NCBI GenBank assembly: GCA_012719125.1
Contig: JAAYAY010000009.1
Coordinates: forward strand, 1 to 64,000
DNA length: 64,000 nt
Direction of reading: 5' to 3'
From: Planctomycetaceae bacterium
Lineage (GTDB): Bacteria > Planctomycetota > Planctomycetia > Pirellulales > Thermoguttaceae
Shown: one piece after another, positions 37,102-46,125 of the stretch
Layout: every line of letters begins with the position of its first letter
Position numbering within the stretch: position 1 is the first letter of the stretch
The notes under the pieces: generated by a model
Seen by the model: the letters and a program-made list of their open reading frames with translations, nothing else
Told to the model about the DNA's origin: nothing
The model's database searches: none
Made by a program: the position numbers and the translations under genes

Positions 37102-38675
37102 ATCCGCTTCTCAGGCTGCTACTGACCGTGCTGATCCTCGCACTGGGTTTCCATGCACACATCGTTGTGGTGCAAGCCGCTGATGAACCGGAGATTCTCA
37201 CGCCGCCGCCGGCCCCCGAGCCCCGCATCAACGGCGCCAAGGTCTTCGGCGTGCGGCCCGGGCATCCCGTGCTCTACACGATTGCTGCAACCGGCCGGCG
37301 TCCGATGAAGTTCTCGATCGCCGACCTGCCAGAAGGCCTGCGGGTTGACGAAACGACCGGCCAGATTTCGGGCTCCCTGCCCGAACGAGGCACCTATCGA
37401 ATGACTCTTCGGGCCGAGAACTCCCTGGGCAGCGCCGAGCGAGAGTTGCGGATCGTCGTCGGCGACGATCTTCTCCTCACGCCCCTGCTCGGCTGCAACA
37501 CCTGGGGAGGTTGGGGACCGAAAGTCACCGACGCCAACCTCCGCGCGGCAGCCAAGGCGATGGTCGACACCGGACTGATCAACCACGGCTGGCAGTACAT
37601 CAACATCGACGACGGTTGGCAGGGGCAGCGTGGCGGTCCCTTGGGCGCCATCCAACCCAATGAGAAATTTCCCGATATGAAGGCCCTTTGCGACTACATC
37701 CACAGCCTGGGCCTGAAGGCCGGCATCTACTCGACGCCCTGGACGACGAGTTATGCCGGCTTCATCGGCGGATCGAGTGACGACCCTGACGGTGCGTGGA
37801 CACCACCCGAGCGACGCCGGGACGGGTGGCGTACGGGCAAGCACCTGTTTGAGACCAACGACGCCCGCCAGTGGGCCGAGTGGGGGTTCGACTACGCCAA
37901 GTACGACTGGGGCGTCGATCGCGTCGAGTTGACCAAGCGGATGGCCGACGCGCTGGCCGCCTGCGACCGCGACATTGTGTTGGAGTTGTCGAATTCCGTG
38001 CCGTTCGACAAGGCGGCCGAGCATACCAGTTTGGCACAACTGTCGCGGACGACGGGCGACCTGGTCGATTTCTGGGATCGCTCCCAGATGCCCGAAGGAA
38101 TCCGCGGTTGGGCGGAAGGCATCCGCGAGGTGTGGCTTGCCCACGACAAGTGGGTCCCCTTTCAACGCCCCGGGCACTGGAATCACGCCTGCAATCTCCG
38201 CATCGGCCTGCTCGGCGGTTGGCGCGACGAACCGCTCGCTCCGACCCATCTCGCCCCCGACGAACAATACACGCACATCAGCCTGTGGTGTCTTTGGGGA
38301 TCACCGATGATCATCGGCACGCCGATCGAGCGGCTCGATCCTTTCACCTTGTCACTGCTCTCCAACGACGAAGTTCTCGAAATCGAGCAGGACCCGCTGG
38401 GCATCCAGGGCCGGCGGGCGGAAGCCCACGGCGGCGAGGCCGTGGTCAAACCGCTCGAGGACGGCTCGAAGGCCGTCGGCATCTTCAACCCCGGTGCCGA
38501 ACCCGCCGAGGTCACCATCGACTGGAAAACTCTCGGGCTGAAAGGCAGGCAGAACGTCCGCGACCTGTGGCGTCAGAAGGACCTCGGAACCCACTCCGAG
38601 TCCTTCACTGCCGACGTTCGCCCCCACGGCGTTATCCTGGTGCGTCTAACGCCGACAGCGACAGCGCCTGAGTGA
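37098..38675 (+). CDS. GH27-like alpha-galactosidase, copy 1
   Basis: The 525-residue product has a signal peptide (LLTVLILALGFHAHIVVVQA), an Ig-like putative binding domain (about 35-122; LPEGLRVDETTGQISGSLPE is the He_PIG signature), a GH27-type TIM barrel (about 128-420) and a C-terminal beta-sandwich (about 430-525). GCNTWGGWG and YINIDDGWQ are family hallmarks. The expected nucleophile is Asp270 (FDYAKYD) and the acid/base Asp321 (RTTGDLVDFW). The normally conserved WNDPDML segment is replaced by WNHACNL (residues 361-367). It probably cleaves alpha-galactosides or a related alpha-linked sugar. It is coupled to the upstream gene by ATGA. Confidence 0.88.
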   Translation: MNPLLRLLLTVLILALGFHAHIVVVQAADEPEILTPPPAPEPRINGAKVFGVRPGHPVLYTIAATGRRPMKFSIADLPEGLRVDETTGQISGSLPERGTYRMTLRAENSLGSAERELRIVVGDDLLLTPLLGCNTWGGWGPKVTDANLRAAAKAMVDTGLINHGWQYINIDDGWQGQRGGPLGAIQPNEKFPDMKALCDYIHSLGLKAGIYSTPWTTSYAGFIGGSSDDPDGAWTPPERRRDGWRTGKHLFETNDARQWAEWGFDYAKYDWGVDRVELTKRMADALAACDRDIVLELSNSVPFDKAAEHTSLAQLSRTTGDLVDFWDRSQMPEGIRGWAEGIREVWLAHDKWVPFQRPGHWNHACNLRIGLLGGWRDEPLAPTHLAPDEQYTHISLWCLWGSPMIIGTPIERLDPFTLSLLSNDEVLEIEQDPLGIQGRRAEAHGGEAVVKPLEDGSKAVGIFNPGAEPAEVTIDWKTLGLKGRQNVRDLWRQKDLGTHSESFTADVRPHGVILVRLTPTATAPE

Positions 38676-38699
38676 CAGGTATGTCTTGACTCAACCGTT

Positions 38700-38787
38700 T
38701 CTCCGTGCCATGGGCCTGAGCGTCAAGGGCAGAACAGAAGACGGGACCTACTTGCTCGCCCGACCAACAGGAATAGGTGCTCCATGA
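38700..38787 (+). pseudogene. Duplicated 3' end of the DUF4832-like gene
   Basis: These bases repeat the end of the gene at 35527-37101: the translation LSVKGRTEDGTYLLARPTG matches LSIKGRTEDGTYLLAQPTE, ending in the same GAP plus TGA that overlaps the next ATG. It has no start and is a by-product of the GH27 tandem duplication. Confidence 0.9.
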
Positions 38788-40358
38788 ATCTGCTCCCAAG
38801 ACTGACACTGGCCGTGCTGCTCCTCGCCCTGGGGTTCCATGCACCCATCGTTGTAGCGCAAACCCCCAGTGAACCGGAGATCCTCACGCCGCCGCCGGCC
38901 CCCGAACCACGTATCAACGGTGCGAAGGTCTTTGGCGTGCGGCCCGGGCATCCCGTGCTCTACACGATCGCAGCGACGGGCAAGCGGCCGATGAAGTTCT
39001 CGATCGCCGATCTGCCGGAAGGTCTGCAAATTGACGAGACAACCGGCCGGATTTCGGGCTCTTTGGCCGAACGAGGCACCTATCGTATGACAGTCCGCGC
39101 CGAGAACTCCCTCGGCAGCGCCGAGCGGGAGTTTCGGATCGTTGTTGGCGACGACCTTCTTCTCACACCCCTGCTCGGCTGCAACACCTGGGGCGGCTGG
39201 GGGCCGACAGTCACCGACGCGAACCTCCGTGCGGCCGCCAAGGCGATGGTTGATACGGGCCTGATCAATCACGGCTGGCAGTACATCAATATCGACGACG
39301 GCTGGCAAGGGCAACGCGGCGGGCCATACAAAGCCATCCTACCGAACGAGAAATTTCCCGACATGAAGTCGCTTTGTGACTACATCCACAGTCTGGGTCT
39401 TAAGGCAGGGATTTACTCCACGCCGATGACGACCAGCTTCGCCGGGTTCGCGGGTGGATCGAGCGACGACCCTGACGGCGCTTGGACGAAATCCGCCAAT
39501 TACCGTGACGGCTGGCGGTGTGGCAAGTACTTCTTCGACACCAACGACGCCCGACAATGGGCCGCCTGGGGATTCGACTACGCCAAGTACGATGGGAGGA
39601 TCGACGGGATAGGAGTTGCCCGGCGAATGGCTGAGGCGTTGGCCGCCTGCGACCGCGATATTGTGCTGGAATCATCATCCATGTGGGTGCCGCTGGACAA
39701 GCGGGGAGAACTCACGAACCTGGGGCACCTCACGCGAACGACCAGCGACCTGGTTGACTTCTGGGACCGTTCGCAAATGCCGTCGGGGATAGGTGACTGG
39801 GCGAAGGGAATCCGCGAGGTCTGGCTGGCGCACGACAAGTGGGCCCCTTTTCAGCGCCCCGGCCACTGGAACCACGCCTGTAATATCCGCATTGGGCTGT
39901 TGGGCGGATGGCGAGACAAACCGTTGACGCCCACTCACCTGACCCCCGACGAGCAGTACACGCACATCAGCCTCTGGTGCCTGTGGGGTTCGCCCATGAT
40001 CATCGGCACGCCCATCGAGAGACTCGATCCCTTCACCCTGTCGCTCCTCTCCAACGACGATGTGCTCGAGATCAACCAGGACCCGCTGGGCATCCAGGGC
40101 CGACGCGCCGAGGCAGAGGGCGGTGAGGCCGTGGTCAAGCCGCTCGAAGACGGCTCCAAGGCCGTCGGCATCTTCAACCCCGGCGCCGAACCCGCCGAGG
40201 TCACCATCGACTGGAAAACTCTCGGCCTGAAAGGCAAACAAAACGTCCGCGACCTGTGGCGCCAGAAGGACCTCGGAACCCGCTCCGAGTCCTTCACGAC
40301 CGAGGTCCGCCCTCACGGCGTCGTCCTCGTCGCGCTCACCGCCGCAACAACCAATTGA
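38784..40358 (+). CDS. GH27-like alpha-galactosidase, copy 2
   Basis: This 524-residue protein is a tandem duplicate of the preceding gene, with identity over 80 percent by eye along the whole length. It has the same signal peptide, Ig-like domain, barrel and C-terminal sandwich. The predicted nucleophile Asp270 and acid/base Asp322 are kept, and the unusual WNHACNI replacement of WNDPDML is present too. Differences cluster next to the catalytic residues: KYDGRIDGIGVAR instead of KYDWGVDRVELTK, and ESSSMWVPLDKRGELTNLGH instead of ELSNSVPFDKAAEHTSLAQ. The copies may therefore have different substrate preferences. The start overlaps the stop of the duplicated remnant. Confidence 0.88.
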   Translation: MNLLPRLTLAVLLLALGFHAPIVVAQTPSEPEILTPPPAPEPRINGAKVFGVRPGHPVLYTIAATGKRPMKFSIADLPEGLQIDETTGRISGSLAERGTYRMTVRAENSLGSAEREFRIVVGDDLLLTPLLGCNTWGGWGPTVTDANLRAAAKAMVDTGLINHGWQYINIDDGWQGQRGGPYKAILPNEKFPDMKSLCDYIHSLGLKAGIYSTPMTTSFAGFAGGSSDDPDGAWTKSANYRDGWRCGKYFFDTNDARQWAAWGFDYAKYDGRIDGIGVARRMAEALAACDRDIVLESSSMWVPLDKRGELTNLGHLTRTTSDLVDFWDRSQMPSGIGDWAKGIREVWLAHDKWAPFQRPGHWNHACNIRIGLLGGWRDKPLTPTHLTPDEQYTHISLWCLWGSPMIIGTPIERLDPFTLSLLSNDDVLEINQDPLGIQGRRAEAEGGEAVVKPLEDGSKAVGIFNPGAEPAEVTIDWKTLGLKGKQNVRDLWRQKDLGTRSESFTTEVRPHGVVLVALTAATTN

Positions 40359-40457
40359 CCAGCGTTCCTTGCCCAACAATCGTTTATCGCCCAGGCGCAG
40401 GCGCCCGCCGCCTCGCAACCCAAACCACACGATTCCCTTCAAACAGGAAACTCTCCA

Positions 40458-41549
40458 ATGACAACCTCCCCACCTCGACTCTCCCTTCTTTTCCCTGTTC
40501 TCGTACTCGCCTTCAGCACCCTGAACGCAACTGCCGCCGACACGATCCCCGGGCGCTGGTCCGCCGAAAAGGCCAACCAGTGGTACGCCAACCAGCCCTG
40601 GCCCGTCGGCTGCAACTACATTCCCTCCACCGCAATCAACCAGATCGAAACCTGGCAGGCCGAGAGCTTCGATCCGCAAACGATCGACCGCGAACTCGCT
40701 CTGGCCGAGAGCATCGGCTTCAACACCGTGCGGATGTTCTCGCACAACCTGGTGTGGGAAGCCGACCCGGAAGGGTTCAAGAACCGGGTGAAACAGGTCC
40801 TCGACTTGTGCGAAAAGCATCATATCCGCATGATCTTCAACTTCTTCACCAACGGCTGCTACGGCTTCGAGGGCGAGCCGGCGCTCGGCAAGCAACCCGA
40901 TCCGGTGCCGGGCGTCCACAATTCGGGATGGGTGCAGACTCCCGGCGTGGCGGTCGTGAACGATCCGGCGAAATGGGGACGACTCGAGAAGTACGTGAAG
41001 GACGTTCTGACGACGTTCCGCGACGACGACCGCATTCTCCTGTGGCACTTGTACAACGAGCCCTCCAATACCAAGAAGGGATGCCAGAGCCTGCCCTTGT
41101 TGCGCAAGACGTTCGAGTGGGGCCGGGCCGTCAATCCGTCGCAACCGTTGAGTGCGGTCCTCGAAACGAGAACCAGAGCGGACATGGCCGAGTTTCTCGC
41201 CGACAATTGCGACGTGATTACCTTTCACAGCTATGCCGGTCCGAAGACGCTCTCGGCGGAATGGCTGGACCGCCTGAAGGCGTACGGACGCCCCGCGATC
41301 TGCACGGAATACATGGCCCGCCCCCGCGGCAGCACGTTTCAGGCTATTCTCCCCATTCTCCATCGCGAGCGGATCGGTGCCATCAACTTTGGTCTCGTGG
41401 CCGGCAAAATGAACACCCAGTTCCCCTGGGGAAGCAAGGAAGGCTCGCCCGAGCCGGAGGTCTGGTTCCACGATATCTTCCGACCTGACGGCACGCCCTT
41501 CGACCCGGAAGAAATCGCGTTGATCAAGCAGCTTTCAGAACGCGAGTAG
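40458..41549 (+). CDS. Clan GH-A glycoside hydrolase (GH5-like), copy 1
   Basis: The 363-residue product has a signal peptide (LSLLFPVLVLAFSTLNATAA) and a single (beta/alpha)8 barrel of the GH-A clan. The acid/base Glu201 sits in LLWHLYNEPSN and the nucleophile Glu284 in AICTEYMAR; FNTVRMFSHNLVW and VITFHSYAG are further barrel-strand ends. Similar proteins are named cellulase-family or 1,4-beta-xylanase, but the true linkage is not defined. It lies 99 bases after the second GH27 gene, in the same direction, and is followed by a paralogue. Confidence 0.85.
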   Translation: MTTSPPRLSLLFPVLVLAFSTLNATAADTIPGRWSAEKANQWYANQPWPVGCNYIPSTAINQIETWQAESFDPQTIDRELALAESIGFNTVRMFSHNLVWEADPEGFKNRVKQVLDLCEKHHIRMIFNFFTNGCYGFEGEPALGKQPDPVPGVHNSGWVQTPGVAVVNDPAKWGRLEKYVKDVLTTFRDDDRILLWHLYNEPSNTKKGCQSLPLLRKTFEWGRAVNPSQPLSAVLETRTRADMAEFLADNCDVITFHSYAGPKTLSAEWLDRLKAYGRPAICTEYMARPRGSTFQAILPILHRERIGAINFGLVAGKMNTQFPWGSKEGSPEPEVWFHDIFRPDGTPFDPEEIALIKQLSERE

Positions 41550-41572
41550 GCATTGATGCGACAATTGGTGTC

Positions 41573-41621
41573 GTAGGACAGGTTTGTAACCTGTCTCGCG
41601 CAGGATGCAATCCTGTCCTAC
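41573..41621. repeat. Palindromic GTAGGACAGG...CCTGTCCTAC element
   Basis: A 49-base palindrome with ends GTAGGACAGG and CCTGTCCTAC and two internal half-palindromes (ACAGGTTTGTAACCTGT and CAGGATGCAATCCTG). It lies between the two GH-A genes. It has no T-tract, and its two-hairpin form is like that of REP/BIME elements. Confidence 0.85.
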
Positions 41622-41663
41622 AGTGCGACAGTCAACTCTGAGTCGTTCATACAGGAACTAGTG

Positions 41664-42830
41664 ATGCAAAACATCCATAGAGAACGGAGTTTGAGGAAGC
41701 CGACCCCGAATCCTGAACGTACGCGCCGATTGCAGTCAGTCTCGATCGCCACCTTGATGGGAATGATCATGTTGGCGTGGTTGTCAACGGCAAACGCTTA
41801 TGCCGATGACAAGACGGACAAGAAGCCGGGCGAGCGATGGTCCGTGGAACGCGCGAATCAATGGTACGCGAAGTATCCGTGGATCTGCGGCTGCAACTAC
41901 GTGGCTTCGACGGCCGTCAATCAACTGGAAATGTGGCAGGCGGACACGTTCGATCCGAAGACGATCGACCACGAACTCGGCATGGCCGAGGCGATCGGAC
42001 TCAATACGGTCCGCATCTTCCTGCACGACCAGGCGTGGGTTCAGGACCCGGACGGATTCAAGAAACGGCTCTCGGCGTTCCTGGATATCTGCGAGAAGCA
42101 TCACATCCGGGCGTTGATTACCTTCTTCACCAACGGCGGGCGCGGAACGCCGATCAAGATCGGCAAGCAGCCGGAGCCTATTCCAGGCGTTCATAATGCC
42201 CGCTGGTTGCAGAGCCCCGGTGCGGAGGTCGTCAACCATCCCGAGAAATGGGCGTACCTGGAGGGTTACGTCAAAGATATCCTGTCCACCTACGCCGAAG
42301 ACGAGCGGGTTCTGTGCTGGTGCCTGTACAACGAACCGGAGAGCACCCGGAACGGAAACCACTGCCTGCCCCTGCTGCGAACGATCTGGCAGTGGGGCCG
42401 CGAGGTGGATCCGTCTCAACCGTTCACCGCCCCGATCTTCTACCTGCCCATGTCTCCGCGGACCGATTTTCCGATCTGTTGTTTCATCGGAGAGAATTGC
42501 GACGTCATGAGCTTCCACTGCTACCTGGAGCCTGAGATCGTCGAGAAGATGATCGAGATGACCGCCAGTTTTGGCCGCCCGGTCCTTTGCACGGAGTATA
42601 TCGCGCGTCCGACCAGCAACTTCTTCAACGTGACCCCGATTTTGAAAGAAGCGAACGTGGGCGCCGTCCATTTCGGACTGGTGAACGGCAAATGCAATTT
42701 CCACTTCTACGGCCCCGAAGATCTGCCGGAACCGAAGCATTGGAAGCACGATCTCTTCCGCGCCGACGGAAGCCCCTTCGATCCGAACGAAATCGAGCAG
42801 ATCAGGAAGCTGACCGGGAAGCAGGAATAG
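41664..42830 (+). CDS. Clan GH-A glycoside hydrolase (GH5-like), copy 2
   Basis: The 388-residue product is a clear but diverged paralogue of the upstream gene. It has a longer basic N-terminus and a signal peptide (IATLMGMIMLAWLSTANAYA). The catalytic residues match: acid/base Glu224 in CWCLYNEPES and nucleophile Glu311 in VLCTEYIARP. A loop between FYLPMSPRTDFPICCFIGEN and the barrel differs from copy 1. ATG 41664 has AGGAA seven bases upstream; the adjacent GTG 41661 is a weaker alternative. It is the last enzyme gene of the co-directional run. Confidence 0.85.
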   Translation: MQNIHRERSLRKPTPNPERTRRLQSVSIATLMGMIMLAWLSTANAYADDKTDKKPGERWSVERANQWYAKYPWICGCNYVASTAVNQLEMWQADTFDPKTIDHELGMAEAIGLNTVRIFLHDQAWVQDPDGFKKRLSAFLDICEKHHIRALITFFTNGGRGTPIKIGKQPEPIPGVHNARWLQSPGAEVVNHPEKWAYLEGYVKDILSTYAEDERVLCWCLYNEPESTRNGNHCLPLLRTIWQWGREVDPSQPFTAPIFYLPMSPRTDFPICCFIGENCDVMSFHCYLEPEIVEKMIEMTASFGRPVLCTEYIARPTSNFFNVTPILKEANVGAVHFGLVNGKCNFHFYGPEDLPEPKHWKHDLFRADGSPFDPNEIEQIRKLTGKQE

Positions 42831-43281
42831 CATTCCGCGCCAGGCTTCGGCGAAAGACTCGCCGGCATCAATTGTGGCTGTCCAGGGGTGCCGCCAGCCA
42901 ACTCAACGGCATCTTCGGCCTGACGGAGTATGACGCAGACCTGTATGACCGGCTTGCTTGCAGCAAGTCGGCGGTGTCCACGGAGAATCCGTAAAGTCTT
43001 CCTTGTCGGACGATATTATCTCTCTTGGTCAAGCGGCAGCGGTTCCGGAACCCGCAATCTCTCCCTACACGGCACAGATGGTACCGGTCTCCAGATCGAT
43101 GTATTATCCGGACAGTGTCCCAATTCTCATGCCGCATCTCGTTGCATCACGATCTCCCAAGAAAAGCACCGGTCGTCGTCCCATCCTATCGAGAGAGTCA
43201 GCCGCATGAGCCGATAGCTCTTGGAAGGGGAACTACCCAACTCCTTTGCGCTGTCGCTGCCATAACTCGGGGGGGATACCA
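42831..43281. other. 451-base gap without a recognisable gene
   Basis: Small frames on both strands lack protein-like character. The segment should contain the promoter of the outer-membrane protein gene, whose start is preceded by a G-rich GGGGGG ribosome-binding-like stretch. Confidence 0.5.
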
Positions 43282-44505
43282 ATGAGACGGGCACTTGCGG
43301 TTGCTCTAGCCGTTGCGTTCGCATTTCTCGCAGTCGATCACCAACGTGTGTACGCCCAGTGTGTCGGGGTGGACATTCAGAACCTGATCAACCCGGCTTC
43401 GGGCGGCATGGCTGGGACAAGTCTGGCTCGGCCCCAGGACCCGCAGTCGGCCATCTTCGGCAATCCGTCGACGCTGGCCCAGTTCCACGGCACCCAGTTC
43501 TCGCTGGCAGGAGCCTGGTCTGAACCTACCTTTGACGTCACCCATGACGGGACCGTCACCGGCGCACTCGGCGGGGGACCCTATGCGGGCAAATCCTCAG
43601 GCCAAGGGTACCTGCTGCCGACCATTGGCGCAACTCAGGATCTGTCGAGCCTGGGCATCCCGGGAGCGATTGGTCTGGGACTCACTACGTTGAGCGGCGT
43701 CTCTGAGCAGCTCACAGACCAGCCCGCCAGTCTCGGTACCCATGTCGAATACCTCATCCTCGGGTTCACTCTCGGTGCCGGTCTGGATCTGACCGACCGG
43801 CTCGCTTTTGGAGCTTCGTTGACCGTGGGCGACGGATACGCCGGCGGCGGACTCATTGGAACCTCCATTGTCACCCACGACTACGGTCTGCGTGCCTCCT
43901 TTGGACTCGACTTCGACCTCACCTCAAACACGACCCTTGCCACGTTCTATCAGACGAAGATGCCCTTCCGCTACGACGACTTGTTCTATCTGGGCGGTGC
44001 CTTCCTGGACGTTGATATTGATGAGCCCGACAACATCGGGCTTGGAATCGCCAACACGAGCCTTATGGGGGGCGATCTTCTGCTGGCAGCCGATGTCATG
44101 TACAAGAACTGGGATAACTGTGACTACTGGCGGGACCTGTACGAGGATCAGTGGGTGTTCTCTCTAGGAACACAACTGACCCGCGGACGCGTCAAATATC
44201 GCCTGGGCTATGCCTTCTCCGACAATCCCATCGATCGGAATCCCGGCGCGACCATCAACGGCGTGCTTCTCGGACCGGATATGGTCGAATACTTCCAGGC
44301 CACCCAGGCCGGCGTTATTTCCCAGCATCGCCTGGCGGGCGGTATCGGGATCGAGGACGTCCTGCCGGGGGTGACCCTCGACCTGTTTGCCGGGGGAATG
44401 CTCCCCGAATCGCACCAGTTCGGCACCCACACAACCGTGGATCTCAAGACTTGGTACATCGGCGGCGGCGTCACCTGGAAGTTCGGCCAGCCCTGCTGCA
44501 ACTGA
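43282..44505 (+). CDS. FadL-like outer-membrane beta-barrel protein
   Basis: The 407-residue product has a signal peptide (ALAVALAVAFAFLAVDHQRVYA), then the FadL/OMPP1-type opening INPASGGMAGTSLARPQDPQSAIFGNPSTLAQFHGTQF with the NPA/NPS plug motif, and a long run of amphipathic beta-strands ending in TWYIGGGVTWKFG. It is probably a hydrophobic-compound or oligomer channel in the outer membrane. It follows the glycosidase run in the same direction and could be the uptake pore of the locus, although FadL proteins usually take up lipophilic substrates. Confidence 0.8.
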   Translation: MRRALAVALAVAFAFLAVDHQRVYAQCVGVDIQNLINPASGGMAGTSLARPQDPQSAIFGNPSTLAQFHGTQFSLAGAWSEPTFDVTHDGTVTGALGGGPYAGKSSGQGYLLPTIGATQDLSSLGIPGAIGLGLTTLSGVSEQLTDQPASLGTHVEYLILGFTLGAGLDLTDRLAFGASLTVGDGYAGGGLIGTSIVTHDYGLRASFGLDFDLTSNTTLATFYQTKMPFRYDDLFYLGGAFLDVDIDEPDNIGLGIANTSLMGGDLLLAADVMYKNWDNCDYWRDLYEDQWVFSLGTQLTRGRVKYRLGYAFSDNPIDRNPGATINGVLLGPDMVEYFQATQAGVISQHRLAGGIGIEDVLPGVTLDLFAGGMLPESHQFGTHTTVDLKTWYIGGGVTWKFGQPCCN

Positions 44506-44537
44506 TCTGAAAGAGATCGCCGACGACAACCTCACCA

Positions 44538-44569
44538 CAGGGGACAGGCCCTAAGCGGCCGGTCCCCTG
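44538..44569 (+). terminator. Candidate terminator hairpin after the beta-barrel gene
   Basis: CAGGGGAC (44538-44545) pairs with GTCCCCTG (44562-44569), and the loop itself holds GGCC...GGCC. It lies 33 bases after the stop. A strong T-run is missing, so termination efficiency is uncertain. Confidence 0.5.
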
Positions 44570-44675
44570 CTGCATTTCCTGCCGTCGCAAACCAACCGGA
44601 CAGAGACCAGAGAAGACCTGCCTTCGCGTGTCGTTGGCCACAACTCGCTCGCGTATCCTGCGAAGAAGCCACTTC

Positions 44676-45386
44676 TTATTGGGAAGCGGCAGCCATAGTC
44701 TTCAGGTGCCGCGCGAGATCGTCGCATGCTCCCTGAAGTCCCTTCACTATCAGATCGGCGGTTGCCTCCGCCCCTTTCTCGTTGAAATGGGTGATGTCCC
44801 CTTCCCGAGGGTTGAAGGTCATGCTCTCTTTCGCACCGATCTTGTTGTGGAAGCTGACACTGGCCGAGTGGAGATCGATGAAGGGGACGTCCATTTCAGC
44901 CGCGACGGCCTTGGCGGCCTCAGCCCAGGAAGTCAATGTGGACTGGATCTTGCCCTGTTCATCGAAGCGGCGACGCGTCACCGAGCTGACGAGGATCGGT
45001 GTGGCGCCGATCTCCCGGAAAGCCTTCACGTAGATCTTGAGATAGTCGCGATAGGTGGTGGCCGGGTCGGTCTCCCGCTCGGGCCCTTTGCCTGGTTGGT
45101 CGTTGTGTCCGAACTGGATCAGGACGTAGTCGGGTTTTGCCTCAAGAACTGCGGGAAGGCGTTTCTCGTCGTACCAGCTCTTGGAGCTTCGGCCCCCCAT
45201 CGAAAAGTTGCGGACGACGACCTCGTCGTTGAACCGGCCGGCGAAGGCTCTGCCCCAGCCGGCACGATCGGTCACGGTCGAGTCCCCGATCAGGGCAACC
45301 GTTGTGTTCTTCTCCCCCCCATGCACAAAACCTGTGAATAGGAGGAACGAGAGGATGACAGCCGAGGTGGGATGGAAGTCTCTCAT
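44676..45386 (-). CDS. Rhamnogalacturonan-acetylesterase-like SGNH hydrolase
   Basis: The 236-residue product has a signal peptide (AVILSFLLFTGFVHGG) and the blocks of the CE12/RGAE group: ALIGDSTVTD (nucleophile Ser36), NFSMGGRSSKSW, VLIQFGHNDQPGK (Asn95), and the catalytic Asp/His pair in DITHFNEKGAE near the C-terminus. Enzymes of this kind remove acetyl groups from rhamnogalacturonan, so pectin is a likely target for the neighbouring locus. ATG 45386 is chosen because the signal peptide begins there; the frame is open to 45452. It converges with the beta-barrel gene. Confidence 0.9.
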   Translation of the reverse strand: MRDFHPTSAVILSFLLFTGFVHGGEKNTTVALIGDSTVTDRAGWGRAFAGRFNDEVVVRNFSMGGRSSKSWYDEKRLPAVLEAKPDYVLIQFGHNDQPGKGPERETDPATTYRDYLKIYVKAFREIGATPILVSSVTRRRFDEQGKIQSTLTSWAEAAKAVAAEMDVPFIDLHSASVSFHNKIGAKESMTFNPREGDITHFNEKGAEATADLIVKGLQGACDDLARHLKTMAAASQ

Positions 45387-46125
45387 GAGCGAAGATGCCT
45401 CAGTGAATCCAGAATATGCCGATAACCGCCATTGTAGACGACGCGAGTGCAATCAAGCCAATGCGTGGGCTCCCTTGAAAACCACGGCGACGGATTGGTA
45501 GGGGGGGCGGTCACTTGCGGGTCCCAAATCGAGGGGGAGAGTCTCCCGGGCGGTTGTTATCGAGCTATGCAGGCTGCCGTCCCTATCCCTCCCAAAGGAT
45601 AGAGTAAGAAGGTGCTTGGAGGGCCAGCGGCGGCCTGGGTGGGCGAAAGACTGGCTCAGTCCTTCAGGGCGAGGTGTACCAGGAGGCCCTGCTGTCCAGT
45701 CCGGCACAAGAAAAATCCGGGAAAAGTGCCGTTCGAGATATTGCGTAACTTCGGAAGACTTGGTAATCTCTGGCGTTGCGAGAATATTGGACACATAGGA
45801 GTTAAGCACAATATACGACCTTTGTGCTTTGTGTCGCGAGTGCATAGATTGGCGAGCATTCCTCCCCTCGCAGTGATCGTTGTACGAATCGCGAAATCGA
45901 CAGCAGATCGCCGGAACGATGCGTTCCGGCAACGCGTCGAACCAAAGGGGGGCTAGGTTTCATACTTTTAGGCTCACCTAAGATCTTCCCTCCAAAGCGG
46001 TTACGAAAAGACCCTCAGCCTCAATCGGCTTTTGGCACTCCAAATGCCCCTTGCTCACCTCGGATCTTGAACCGGCCCTGCTCGGGCCAGCCCCCGAGAT
46101 GTTCCAGGCTTGAGAGGATTTCACC
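45387..46125. other. 739-base gap with one small perfect hairpin
   Basis: No convincing gene is visible on either strand. CCGGAACG (45911-45918) and CGTTCCGG (45922-45929) form a perfect hairpin with a 3-base loop, about 200 bases before the sigma-factor start. The long leader of the sigma-factor gene could carry regulatory structure. Confidence 0.45.

Noticed and set aside
45453-45932. 159-residue minus-strand frame
   Set aside because: The translation looks random (many Arg, Ser, His, Pro) and has no family signature.
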